A DNA stretch of 64,000 nucleotides from Helopsaltes ochotensis (Eukaryota; Chordata; Aves; Passeriformes; Locustellidae): positions 62,001-126,000 of the forward strand of contig VXBM01000239.1 in the NCBI GenBank assembly GCA_013400155.1. The letters are read 5' to 3'. The translations under genes were made by a program, and so were the position numbers. A model generated the notes under the pieces. That model did not search any database, was not told where the DNA came from, and worked only from the letters and a program-made list of their open reading frames with translations. This document shows, one piece after another, positions 12,901 to 23,331 of this stretch. Position 1 is the first letter of the stretch. Each line of letters starts with the position of its first letter.

Positions 12901-15166
12901 AAGAAGGTAAATTGAGTGTACTTTGACTACATACTGAATTTAACTAGTGTATTGCATGAGAAGCTGCATTGCAAATAACCCGGTTAAAACATGCACATTT
13001 GATAAAGCTGGATGATTTCCAATGAACCTCATACTAAAAATACCTGGAGAAGAAGCTGCTGTGCAGATTATAAGCTCAAATTGCAATAAAATTAAGAGTG
13101 TGGAACAATGATCGCATTGAAATATCACACACCTAAGTGCTACTCTTCTGTTTACAGGAAGTTACTTGAGCACATAAAAAATGAATACGCATTTATCACC
13201 TCTCCTTTTTAGCACGGCCAAGTAGCTACAAATGAGGCAGTTTGCTTCTTCCTCAGTGCACATCCATCCACCTACAATGCTGCATCCACTTGCTCCCAGT
13301 TTTTACCACCTCCCAACACGCCCACATTGACGGTGGCCTCTCTGGGTGATAACTTCACAATGCAAGGAGAGCCTACGGTATTTAGACACACCTCGTTGAG
13401 TACGGAGAGAGAAAAGAAGTCTTTGGTTCCATGCTAAATGATAGTCAGATCAGTATACACTGTATACACTGTCCATTACTGCAGCCATGGGCAGTTTAGA
13501 GTGAAAAGGCATGGAAGCAGCCCAGTAATCATTTGATAGAGATATGCAGGGTATGCTAACAGATAGAGCTGACTAAAAAAGTATAGGTGCTTTAAAGGTT
13601 GGATTGCACCGTTGTTTTGACTGCTTGCAGTAAGACAAACCATTTATCACAAATGATTATTAATAATTCCTGCACATTTTTGTAGAAGGGTATGGTATGG
13701 TAAGGAAGCGCAAGATGAAAAACCAGCGTCTTGGCTCAAGAGCCCAGTCAGAGCAGTTCAAACAGTTTTGTATCTGTGAAGCGTGACAGAAAACATTATT
13801 TTATCATATCCAGAAGAAATTTTCACTGTTTTTATTTCTAGACTAAAACCAGAAACCCAGACTATGGATGGCATTTGTTCCCTTCCTCGTGACTATGGAA
13901 TACAGATGAAGTTTAACAGCCCTGCTGCACGGGGAGAAAAACAGTGAAATCAGTGCAAGCATTCCGACAGACTGAAAAGTATGACTGATCCTGCAACAGT
14001 TCAACTTCCTGCGTACCCTTGCCTACAAAATTATACAACATTTTTGCTTGACATTTAAACAAGTATGGGGTGGAAAAAACACCTCTGATTGTAAGCAGTT
14101 CTGACAACTAAGATTTTTTCCATTTGTAAGTAGAATAACTGGCAGGAGAAAGCTGATTTGTGCTCTGTATTGTCATCCTTATTTTCATCTGCTTCTACCT
14201 TAGGAGAAAAAAACTTTATTTGCTTTGAGTTTTTCCACATTATATGTTTTTCCCAGTCTGATATTTTTAGGAGTTTAAAATTAGTTCATACATTTCATCA
14301 AGACAAAACCATTGTAACTGACTGAGAAACACAGCTCCAAGTTCTTGAACAAGGTTGTGGATGTTGAAGAACATGGAAAAGGGTAGTTTTCAATGCTCCC
14401 ATGAAAATTCACCCCTTTTAGCCCAACTGCAACTCAGAGAAATTAATAACCTTGATAAAAGCTTCAAAGTTTCCTCCTTCAATGGGGAATTTGGTCCAGG
14501 ACCCAGAGGCTGTAGAAGATTTTTCTTGTGTGTTAGCTCTGAAACTCCAAAGCTAACAAATACAAAGAGGTAGGTTCTTATGAATTGGAGAACAGAAAGG
14601 ACTAAACCTGGAACAATCCCAAATTTCTCAATATGAGCACAATTTTGAAGTTTAGCAGATAATCTACACTGAAAAAACATGAGGGCAACCCACTGAACCA
14701 GCTGGCCTGACAAAGAAAAAACACCCTGCACATTTGAGAACAGAATTGTTGAAAGTATTTTTCAATATATCTTTTTTAGGAAATATGTGTTTTGATTGGA
14801 CTATGCAGACATACCAGATCTTTCAGTATATTCTTAGCTACCTCTGCACTGGTTTGTTTTACACAACAGAGGTGTCCCCTGTGTCTTCTAAAAGAGCTTC
14901 CAATCCCCAAGAAAAAAAAACCAACCCAACCTTTCTTTTTTTTTCTTTGTCCCAAGAAAGAACTAATTCACTTCAGGATTATTCACGGAGCCCAGCAAAA
15001 CAAATCTCCTGACTTGGTTTCTTCTGGAAATAATAACTTGGTAATGCATTGAAAATTGATCTGTAAAATCACTGGGAAAGAAATTTGGTTCACCTTCCTT
15101 TCAGATGTACTTTTGTAAGAAAACAAAATAGTTCTGGGAAAGATCACCATAATGCAACCTGCTTAC

Positions 15167-15672
15167 CTTATCCTGGCTATGTGCTGCTGCACAGGCTGAT
15201 GCTGGAAATGGTCAGGCCACTGATGGTGAAGGCAGAAGGTTGGGGAGGGCTGAAGACAGCAGGCAGGCTGATAGACAGGGGTGTGTTTTTGGCAAATAGA
15301 GGCTGAGTACTCAGTGTGTGGCTGCATGCAGCACGAGGTCATAGGAGATGGTGCTGAGCTGCCAACCACTGAATGACATTCTTGCTTGCTATTATGGCTA
15401 CTTAAAGAGTGATGGTATGTACAAGGGTGGCAGCATTGCGACAACATCTGCTGAGTTCTTTGGTTGTCTAAAGGCAGAAAGGATGGTTTGATTGTACCAT
15501 TTAGTTGCAGGCAGCCATTTGGACTTGGTTTTGCTCTTGGTGTTTCCTTGGATGGGAGTTGCTGGACCGTGATGTCTCCGTCATTCGCTGCAACAACCCC
15601 TGGGCCAGCAGCATTCGCCAAGATGCTGCCATTGCTCAGGACCACGGAGTCACTGGCGGTGCTCATAGCCAT
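15167..15672 (-). CDS. DISP1: DISP1 (Dispatched 1), first coding exon, N-terminal 168 codons
   Basis: This is the start of Dispatched 1, an RND/Patched-like multi-pass membrane protein that exports cholesterol-modified Hedgehog ligands from producing cells. I recognise it from the N-terminal text: MAMSTASDSVVLSNGS, then PNGCLQLNGTIKPSFLPLDN, QCCHPC, CCMQPH, and the closing HHQWPDHFQHQPVQQHI. The exon encodes only the cytosolic region before the first membrane segment. That region is rich in Cys and His, with CC pairs at residues 80-81, 114-115 and 138-139. The ATG at 15672 is chosen because it has A at -3 and G at +4, and the reading frame starts a few codons inside a spliced exon; a second ATG follows at codon 3. 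The exon ends with two bases of a split Arg codon. The remaining protein, including the sterol-sensing domain, must lie beyond the left edge. No frameshift or internal stop is present. The identification is confident; the sequence was compared from memory of the family only. Confidence 0.95.
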
Positions 15673-15703
15673 GCTCCGAGTTCTCAGTGGACACGTGGTG
15701 TTC
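15167..15703 (-). other. DISP1: DISP1 coding exon with its splice sites and 31-nt 5' UTR
   Basis: The upstream boundary is an acceptor with a short pyrimidine tract (tttgtttcttcag) ending at 15704. It is followed by 31 UTR bases and the ATG at 15672. There is no stop codon in frame between the acceptor and the ATG, so the start rests on the Kozak context and on agreement with the family N-terminus. The downstream boundary is a donor of perfect consensus, AG|GTAAGC, with the exon ending at 15167. Reading through that donor meets TAA at once, which supports splicing here. A 5' UTR that begins in an earlier exon fits the CpG-island exon about 7.2 kb upstream. Confidence 0.9.
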
Positions 15704-18700
15704 CTGAAGAAACAAATAAGCCATAGTTTAGAGAGCTGCAGCGTTTTCAGATGCTCAAAAATAGCTTTGCATTAAATGTGAGTAAAACTCTGCTTCATCT
15801 TTCACAACACAGGGAAACAGAAAGGAGTCACCCACGCAGCCAGGAATGTTTAAAGTACTTAAAATTTGTTAAACAAAATGTTAAGAGTAAAGTCATGTCA
15901 ATTTTCAGCCATTAAACCAAATTGTATGTCAAATTCATTTGACTTATTTGCAATTTGACAGTGTCTGTGTCACAGCTAACAAGTAATGGCTGACATGCAC
16001 AGCACAAGATCACTGTGCACAAAATTAAGCTATAGCCACTATTTATAAAAACAGATTTTGGTATAAATGGTGTCACCATCCACACCTCACACTGCAACAA
16101 GCCCACACAATAGAGATTATTTAATAACCAATAATGTGCTGGTTTCAGTAACCTCCTTTCCAATTTTTATTAAAAACGAGGCATATTCATGTTTATAAAG
16201 AAATGCTTGATTAAATTAAACCATTTCAGCAGACATATCAAATTTCCCAAATAGTAGACTAGGTCTTTAGCAGAAGCTCAAAATGAACTGTTATGAATAC
16301 TAAAAAGATAGAATACAACCGCATGTTTTTCCCACGTTGACAAAAAAATAATCCCAGGATTGAATTATTGCTGATTGAGACGCTCTTGCTTCTCAGTGAC
16401 ATGTATTCCAAAGGCAGTCCATAATGTACCATGTAAAGAATGGATATTAGAAGATTTTCTCCTAAGGTTTTTCAAGCAATATGAAGGGAAATGAGAACTA
16501 TTAACATTGTAGAAGTGACCGCAGCCCAAGATCAAAACTTGTGAGGTCTACAGCAGCCAATTCTTCCCATCTTAACTATAACTTCGTTTTAGTAAGATAA
16601 AAAGGTAAGTTGGAGATCGTTATTTTGATAAATAACACGAAGGTCAAACACCACACTCAGATAAGAGTTTGCTACCCAATTTACATGGGCCTGGGAGGGA
16701 GGGAGAAAGAAAAACACTAATTATGTACTGCTTGGAAGAATAAATCAACACTTGCTGAAAAAACAGAATCACTTAATTACAACTGCTTTGACTTTTTAAT
16801 ACCAAATTTAATTAACAGCATTGCAAGTCCAAATTGCAAGGCTTGCATTATAGACACTGAACTTTGCAGAGAGACACAACAAACATAGATTAAGGCAGAT
16901 AAGCAAGGAAGTTTCTAACTCATTTTCTTCCCTGATACCTTTGCAGAGTACCCAGAGAGCTAAGCCTGCCCAGCCAGCTGAGCTATTTAACTGCCTGAAT
17001 GCTAATTCTGAGCAGAAAGTGCTTGGCCGACTGGAATGCTCCCCCTGGCAGCCCCCTGCGTAGCATCTCCCTGAGACAGAGCTAAATCCTCCACTTCTGA
17101 AACGAAAATTAATCCTCTGCTATTTGTTCTAGATCATGTGCAGAGCCAGATGCCCTGGGAAATCACTTCCATTTAGATAACCGCTCAGAGCAGGAGAATA
17201 TGCTGCTTGACAAGCAAATTTTTCCAGCCTTCAATTCCACACATTCCTGCCGTGTACCCCCACCCCCGGCCCAGACAAGTCAAGCCCAAGGAGGACTTTC
17301 TGCTGAGCACAGAGAGCAAATTCAAGGGGCAGGCTAAACTACAGTTTGGTCTGAAGAGACATATTAGTTATGTGAAATTCCACTGTGTTTCAGCAGTCTG
17401 GTTTTCTCTCACACTGCAGGCAACATCAAAGCTCAGTGGACACAGTGAGAGCTGGACACCGAGGCTGAGGAAGCTCCTCTCCAGGTGTCTGGCAGCATTT
17501 TAGGAATTCCTGGGTGCTTATTTTTACATTCACTCACCTAAGAGATAGGCTGCATGGTGATGCTGTTCCATTTGTATTTGTAAGTTAGTTGGACTCACTC
17601 ATATTTATCACTTAAAACTGCTGTACACTCATTGAAGTTTCTGTCTACTGTAATAACTGAACAGAAGGGAAAGAGAAACCGGAAATATCCGATATTTCAG
17701 GAAGACACACACACATCCTTTTACTTTAAACCTAGGACACTTGCAGCATTAATTTTTAGTAGTTGTTTTCAATTACTTCATGAAAGAAGCCACACATCTC
17801 TGTGCCAGGCACACACGGGCCAAACACCGATGCCCAAACTCGTGCCCGCAGCAGCTGGGCAAGCCCAGCATGGACACACGGGCTTGGCCCTTCAGTGTAT
17901 CTGTGCCCCCTGGGAACACTGACAGGGGAGTTGTAACTTTTGTCCAGACAGCTCAGCAGCCTCCACTTAATATGAACAAGGATAAATGCTTTCTTTTCCA
18001 CAGATGTAATATCTACCTGTGACCCTTTTGTTCAGAAATGTTTTAGGATTACTAAACTCGAAGAAAAGATCATCAGTACTACAACATATAATTTTGCCTT
18101 TGTTCTCCTATTGAACAAGCAATTCATGAACCATCATGAATTTGTTGATGTTTCAAACATCAACATTTTTACACATAGAGGTAATTCTTTTTTTTTCCCC
18201 CTAAGCCTTGAGGAACTCCTGAGTTCTGTCCATTTTTATGGAGTCTTTTAGAGAGGCGATGGAAGCACCTGCTTGCCTTGAAGTTTTTTCAATGACACAT
18301 TAAAGCAAGACTACTTTGCATGCTAAGGTAGCCATCTGATTAAATATTTTATTCAGTTACAGCTAAGAAGAACTGGGACTCAAACCAATTCTCTAGAATG
18401 TGAGCTGGGCTGCACATTTTTGTTTGGTTTGGTAACTTTTCTACTTTGAGTCACTGAATATGACCAGGTTAATGTCATCTGAGCTTTGTTTCACTTGCGT
18501 TTGAGGGGATTAAAAATTCTGTACCATGGTATTTCATTTGCGTCCCTTTCTACAGAAGTAACTGTAAATCTACTGACTGCAAAACTTCATCTGCAGCTGT
18601 CACACCAAAATATATTCTTAGATTATATTCCTAACTCCTCACTGCATTTTGTCTCCTCTGCCATAATTGCAGTGACTGGGAACTTAGAGAGATGTAAAAC

Positions 18701-19579
18701 AATGGCCTGTGACATAGTTAACTGAGAGTCTTTTCTTTAGAGGATGAATAAATAAGCCAATTAAGATGTGACAAGTAAAAGCACAGTAAGATTTTTAACA
18801 TGACATGGGCATGGGAAATCTAAGAACATGCTCATTTGATCATTAAAAAAAAAAAAGAATCTTTGAAAATTCAGTCTTTGAGAATTCTGAATTCTTTCAA
18901 TATTGAAGTTTGTTTTTGCTGCACTCCTCAGACTGCTTTAGGAGCTGGCATTCTCCAGTAGAGTGGGGTTTTCAGACTTACAAAAATTCACACCTGAAAG
19001 CTTTGAAGCAGCAGACAGGTATTCTGAATAATGAGGTTGTAGAAAACACAGGTTCTAATGCAGGCAGCCCTACTTAATAGAAGATTAAATACAATTAGAA
19101 AAAGTGTTAATCTACATGTTTATATGCATCTCACATCTCTAGCTGGACTCAAGGTATTTTAAATATGATCATCTCTTTAGAAATTATGCCAGCTGGACTG
19201 CTAAGGGAAGAAAACCCAGAATTGTCTTTAATTACTGCACTCTTGATAGCAGTAACTGCTCAGAAAGCACTTTAGCCAAGCAGTTCAAAACAACTCTTGG
19301 AAGAATATCATATTTGGAATGTACCATGGTGTGCAGCGGCGATGTTCCTTCATGGCAGTTTTATGGAGTAATCCGTCTATTATTTGTGGAGCTAACAGTG
19401 AACACAGCTCACTCAGCAGATAGCTGCCATCTGCATTGCAGGAAATGAAGTAATGCTGTACCACACAAACTATGTGGGATTTGGTGCTCCCCAGCTAGCA
19501 TGCTCTTTTAAAGCTTGGGTTAAGTTCACCTGTTCCTTTGGCTGCAACTGAAAGAATTTTTCCTTGATTTAAGTTTCTT

Positions 19580-19620
19580 AAAAAGAAAAAAAAAACCCAA
19601 AAACCAACAACAGCAAAAAA
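19580..19620. repeat. A-rich low-complexity tract
   Basis: AAAAGAAAAAAAAAACCC followed by CAA/ACC units; no element body recognised. Confidence 0.85.
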
Positions 19621-21496
19621 GCCAACCAGACTTAAAAAAAACATTGGTTCAACAAATCCCATCTGGACTCATAATGCCTGCAATTGGGAATGACAGAAGT
19701 GCAAATCCAAGACAGAATGATGTAATGGAAATTTAGCATAACCTAATATATTAGGACAGATAATTTATAGATTTTGAGAAGACAAAATGAACAGCCAAGT
19801 ATTGAGGGTTAACCATATAAGAAAAAAAATACCCCAAATCTGTAACTTGCACAAGACCAAAACTAAACTGTTGTAAGACTTTGGATTTTTCATTTAAGGC
19901 AGAACAAAATTTAAATTTCATTTCAAAGTTATCTAAAACTTTTCAGCTGTAGTCAGCATTGCACCACTCAGCCAGCTGAACCAGCCCAGGCTTTATGGAC
20001 TTTGCAGACCTGTCAGCTACAAAGCATCATAGCTCTGAGATGAACACAATGTCCGAAGTAACAAAAACGTCTTTTCATGTTAAAATTCGTCTAAACCAGC
20101 TGGATTCTAGATGCAATGCGTTTCTAAAATAAGCAGCATTTAACATTTCCTAGCACTACCTGGTAAGGCTGCTTCCAGATGAAATACCATAATGGCCTTG
20201 CAGTCCTTTAAGACGCTGAAGTTTTCCAACACGGCCAATAGTCTTACAGTCTGTAAACTCAGTTAAATCCTCTCCAGGCTTGGTCTGCTGTGCCAGCCAG
20301 TGCACAGCCACACTAAAGGAGGGTTTGCTCCTCCTTCACATTACCAGAATTCTTTGTATCTTTGCTTTTTCTCAGTGCTCAGAGAAGTAACAACTGGTGC
20401 CTGGTGTTTGATACTGGCTTTCATGGGAGATGTCTACTTATCTATCACTGCAATGGTCTTTAGCAAGTCAAACTGCTTTTTAATGCTTTATGGTTGCTGA
20501 TCTCCATTTTGGCTCTCAGCTAAACATTTTTCAAATTCTCCAGCTCTTACTCCAATGCTATCATATGTGGTGCTTGGTTTCTCTCAATACCTTGATTCTT
20601 ACTTTTCCAGCTGTTAACCCCTACCTCTCCCTGAAAAGCTTTCTCTGTACAAAATACAGGCGCTTCTCAGAATAAGCCATCCCTGTGCTTTCCTTGTTTC
20701 CCCCAGATATTTCAAGTATATTAAATGTATGCATTTCAGCTTCAGGAAGTCTCAAATTCTTATTTCATCAACAAGCAAGTTTACCTGATATATTTATTAA
20801 TGCAGCCATTTCACTTTGAGATTTGGTACAACACAGCTCCTATTTTTGGGAAATGCCATTATGGTCAGTTTGTTTTCTGCACAGCCTATAAATACCCATT
20901 TTGTCAACTAATGTCACCCTATTTACAAGCAGATTTTCAGCAATCTAAGTCCTTGTTCCATGAGGCAGTAGTTAGCAGACAATTATGAAGCAGAAGAGGT
21001 TTGTAGAGGGGAAATTTCCCCTCCTCCAAGTGTTCTGAGAGCCAGCTGTCCCTGTCATCCCTCTCCACAGCCTGGGAGGCTGTGAAGCTGTCCTGTTCTG
21101 AACCTGAGACTCCATGAGTTCATTTCCTGTGTCGCAGGCTGGCTCAGGAACCGCAATTCTGTGACAGGGAGTTTCCAGATGTCACCGTGCCAGCACCACA
21201 GCTCACGTACAGCTGGGCACTGGCAAGCAGCGGTGCCAAGCTGGCACAAGAACGGACCCGCCAGCCGCAGCTATGGGGTGAGGGAGCCTGGAAAGACTGC
21301 AAAGGGTGGGAAAACCAGGACTCTTCAGACCCTCAGAAACAGATTTTGCTTCGCTTTTAAGCTGAAGTTACTTCTCCTGGCACAGAGAGCAAAACAGCAG
21401 CAGACCATTTCCAGAAATCATTTGCAGGGCTTCGACTACAGAAATCAATGGCAGTACTTTAACTACAAAGCCTTTCCAAAGTCAAAATTTACAATA

Positions 21497-21600
21497 NNNN
21501 NNNNNNNNNNNNNNNNNNNNNNNNNNNNNNNNNNNNNNNNNNNNNNNNNNNNNNNNNNNNNNNNNNNNNNNNNNNNNNNNNNNNNNNNNNNNNNNNNNNN
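21497..21600. other. Assembly gap (104 N)
   Basis: A run of 104 undetermined bases. The right flank begins with an AAAG-like purine tract (about 21601-21620), so the gap probably covers a simple repeat. Frames that read across it are artefacts. Confidence 0.98.
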
Positions 21601-22864
21601 AAGAAAGAAACAAAGAAAGCATATCTATGTAGGGAAAATGGAAAAAGATGTATCAAAGTCCAAAAAAGCTTCAAATACTCTGAGTTTTGGAATGAGATAC
21701 AGCTACAAGCAGAAATTATAGGAACCACACTACTTTAAGAAAAAATGTGCATAGTTCTGGAAAGCAGGTGTATACCTCAGCACAGTTTAAGAACCCAGAA
21801 AGCTGTTAAAAATACCCAAACATTACTTACAACTGCCACACTGTCACCACACTAAATCTTATTTACACAACTTACTGACATTCCGTTACCGTATGAAAGA
21901 TTTGAAAGTTTTTGTAATTGCAAATATTCTGATCCAAAATAGCTCTAATCTTGCTTGCACAGAGTGGGGAGAAACCAAAATATATCTCTTTCTGGCTGTA
22001 AGAAGAGTTACTTGCATTGAAAGTTCCACAGGTTTCTACTTCATCGTGCTGTGGGATTAACACTGAAATTACTACAGCTGCAAAGGGACACAAAAACAAC
22101 ACACTAAGGTACAGCCCCAGCTATATCTACCATCACCCTGGCTATATTAATGTTACGTAAGAGATAGGAAACCTCTCCACCATCTGCTTAGAATCAGACT
22201 TTTTGTTTTCTGTCCAAATTTAAAGGCTATGTTTGAACACAGTAACATAGTAACAAAAATTGTTACTAATATTAGCATTTTTCTTCCTATTTTAATAGAA
22301 GCACTAATGTAATGTCCCTCTACAGTACATTAAAGAAGGCAAAGACTCAGTGAGAATGTCAGGGCACATCAGGCAGGTACACACTGGCAGTCACACCTAT
22401 TTGATAAACACAGAACATTCTTTGCATACGGCTACAGAAACACAGTAAAGCACAATAATTTTCTTCAAACGCTAAACATGGGAGTTGTTGGGTTTTTCCC
22501 CACTTCATTTCCCAAGCGTGAGTGGCTTTAAAGTCTCCCATTTGCTAAACCGTGCTCTGAAGGTCAAATGATAAATCTCGTACAGCACTTTTATCACAGC
22601 GCATCTGCCCAAGGAGCCGGATCTCGAGTCGGGAGTGGGGGTTTGCTTTCTCACCAGGCTCTTCAGCACTTGCAGGGTCCTGTACTAAGCTCTCCGGCAT
22701 TTCTACCCAGCTGAAAAGCCTCCCACAATCCCAGGAGCCCACTTGCACTACAGAGTAGCACTGCAGCGTAAATAAGCGCTCCGAGTTAAACCTCCATCCC
22801 GGCGCTTTCCCAAGGCACGGCCAGCTCCGAAGGGACCCAAGGGGACGCCGCTCCCGCCACTCAC

Positions 22865-23250
22865 CAGCCGCAGGTCGGGGCAGACGGGCAGCAAGGAGGC
22901 GGCAGCCCGGTCTCGACCCGCCTATCCCGGTCTCGCTCCCGCTATCCCCCGGCTCCGCGCCCGCTCTCCCCGCAGCCGGAGCCGCTGCTCCGCTCGCCCC
23001 AGCACCGGCCCCTCCCCGCCGCAGGTCCGGGCTCGGGCAGCGCCCGGCGGCTCCTCCCTGCTCCTGCTCCTGCCGCGGGAGCCGCGGGCCGCTCCCCGCC
23101 CTCGGTCCCAGCCCCCTCGGGTCGGGGCCGGGGCCGGGGCCGGGGCCGCAGCTTCACCTGCCCGCGCCCGGCGCCAGCCGCGGGCCCCGCGCCAGCCTTC
23201 CCACGTGGAGAGCGCGAGTGGCAGCGCCTTGGCAGCGGCTGCTGGAAAGG
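22865..23250 (-). other. DISP1: Probable DISP1 non-coding exon 1 (5' limit approximate)
   Basis: The exon is inferred from a strong minus-strand donor, CTG|GTGAGTG, with its last exon base at 22865. It sits at the edge of a CpG island and directly upstream, on the same strand, of the DISP1 coding exon, which itself opens with spliced UTR. The transcription start cannot be read from sequence, and the right-hand limit given is a guess inside the island. A second good donor, GGGCAG|GTGAAG, lies at 23158/23157 and could end an alternative, more upstream first exon. The exon could instead belong to another minus-strand transcript, but no competing gene is visible. Confidence 0.55.
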
Positions 23251-23331
23251 GAAAGAGCCGAGCGAGGCGGGAGGCTGAAAACAGCTCCGGGGCTCATTTG
23301 GAGTGCTTTTCAAACCCACTTCAGCCCTCAT
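22942..23331 (-). other. Upstream open reading frame across the DISP1 CpG island (129 codons)
   Basis: This is an ATG-initiated frame of 129 codons on the DISP1-sense strand. It is very rich in Gly, Ala, Pro and Arg as a direct result of GC content, and includes an Arg-Pro run from the hexanucleotide repeat. It lies wholly upstream of the proposed exon-1 donor. If the transcript starts above 23331 it would be an upstream ORF that could limit DISP1 translation; if the start is lower, the ATG is not transcribed. It resembles no protein family I know, and I do not claim it is translated. Confidence 0.2.
23124..23147 (+). repeat. (GGGGCC)4 hexanucleotide repeat
   Basis: There are four perfect copies of GGGGCC in the CpG island. 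On the DISP1-sense (minus) strand it reads GGCCCC, and in the overlapping upstream frame it encodes alternating Arg-Pro. Four G4 runs spaced by CC could form a G-quadruplex on the plus strand. Confidence 0.95.

Larger units (their letters stand above)
1..15166 (-). other. DISP1: DISP1 intron downstream of the first coding exon (3' end beyond the window)
   Basis: After the donor at 15166, no later DISP1 exon can be seen. The large final exon, which would give long open frames with many membrane segments, is absent, as are the short exons that lead to it. The stretch is AT-rich and stop-dense in all frames. It contains the CR1 fragments at 4187-4265 and 5787-6158, the tandem repeat at 9888-9969, the palindrome at 3411-3433 and the candidate cassette exon at 5324-5386, each listed separately. 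Nothing else over 300 bases stands out. Confidence 0.75.
15704..22864 (-). other. DISP1: DISP1 first intron (between non-coding exon 1 and first coding exon)
   Basis: This is the inferred first intron, about 7.16 kb, running from the GTGAGTG donor at 22864 to the acceptor at 15704. Apart from an A-rich tract near 19580-19620 and the assembly gap at 21497-21600, I see no repeats or coding exons. The block at about 16930-17240 is less AT-rich than its surroundings and contains a TTTAGATAA site, so it might be a regulatory element, but the sequence alone does not show this. Confidence 0.6.
22785..23270. promoter_or_regulatory. CpG island promoter
   Basis: This is the only GC-rich, CpG-dense block of several hundred bases in an otherwise CpG-poor window. 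It has no obvious TATA box. It carries GC boxes, for example CCGAGGGCGGGGAG on the minus strand at about 23092-23105, and an E-box CACGTG at 23202-23207. It overlaps the proposed DISP1 exon 1, so it is most simply the DISP1 promoter. Islands like this are often bidirectional, so a divergent plus-strand non-coding transcript is possible. Confidence 0.75.

Noticed and set aside
13453..13472. GTATACACT pair
   Set aside because: Too short to treat as a repeat feature.
21161..21728. Long frames on both strands around 21.2-21.7 kb
   Set aside because: Part of their length is the run of undetermined bases; the remainder shows no family text.
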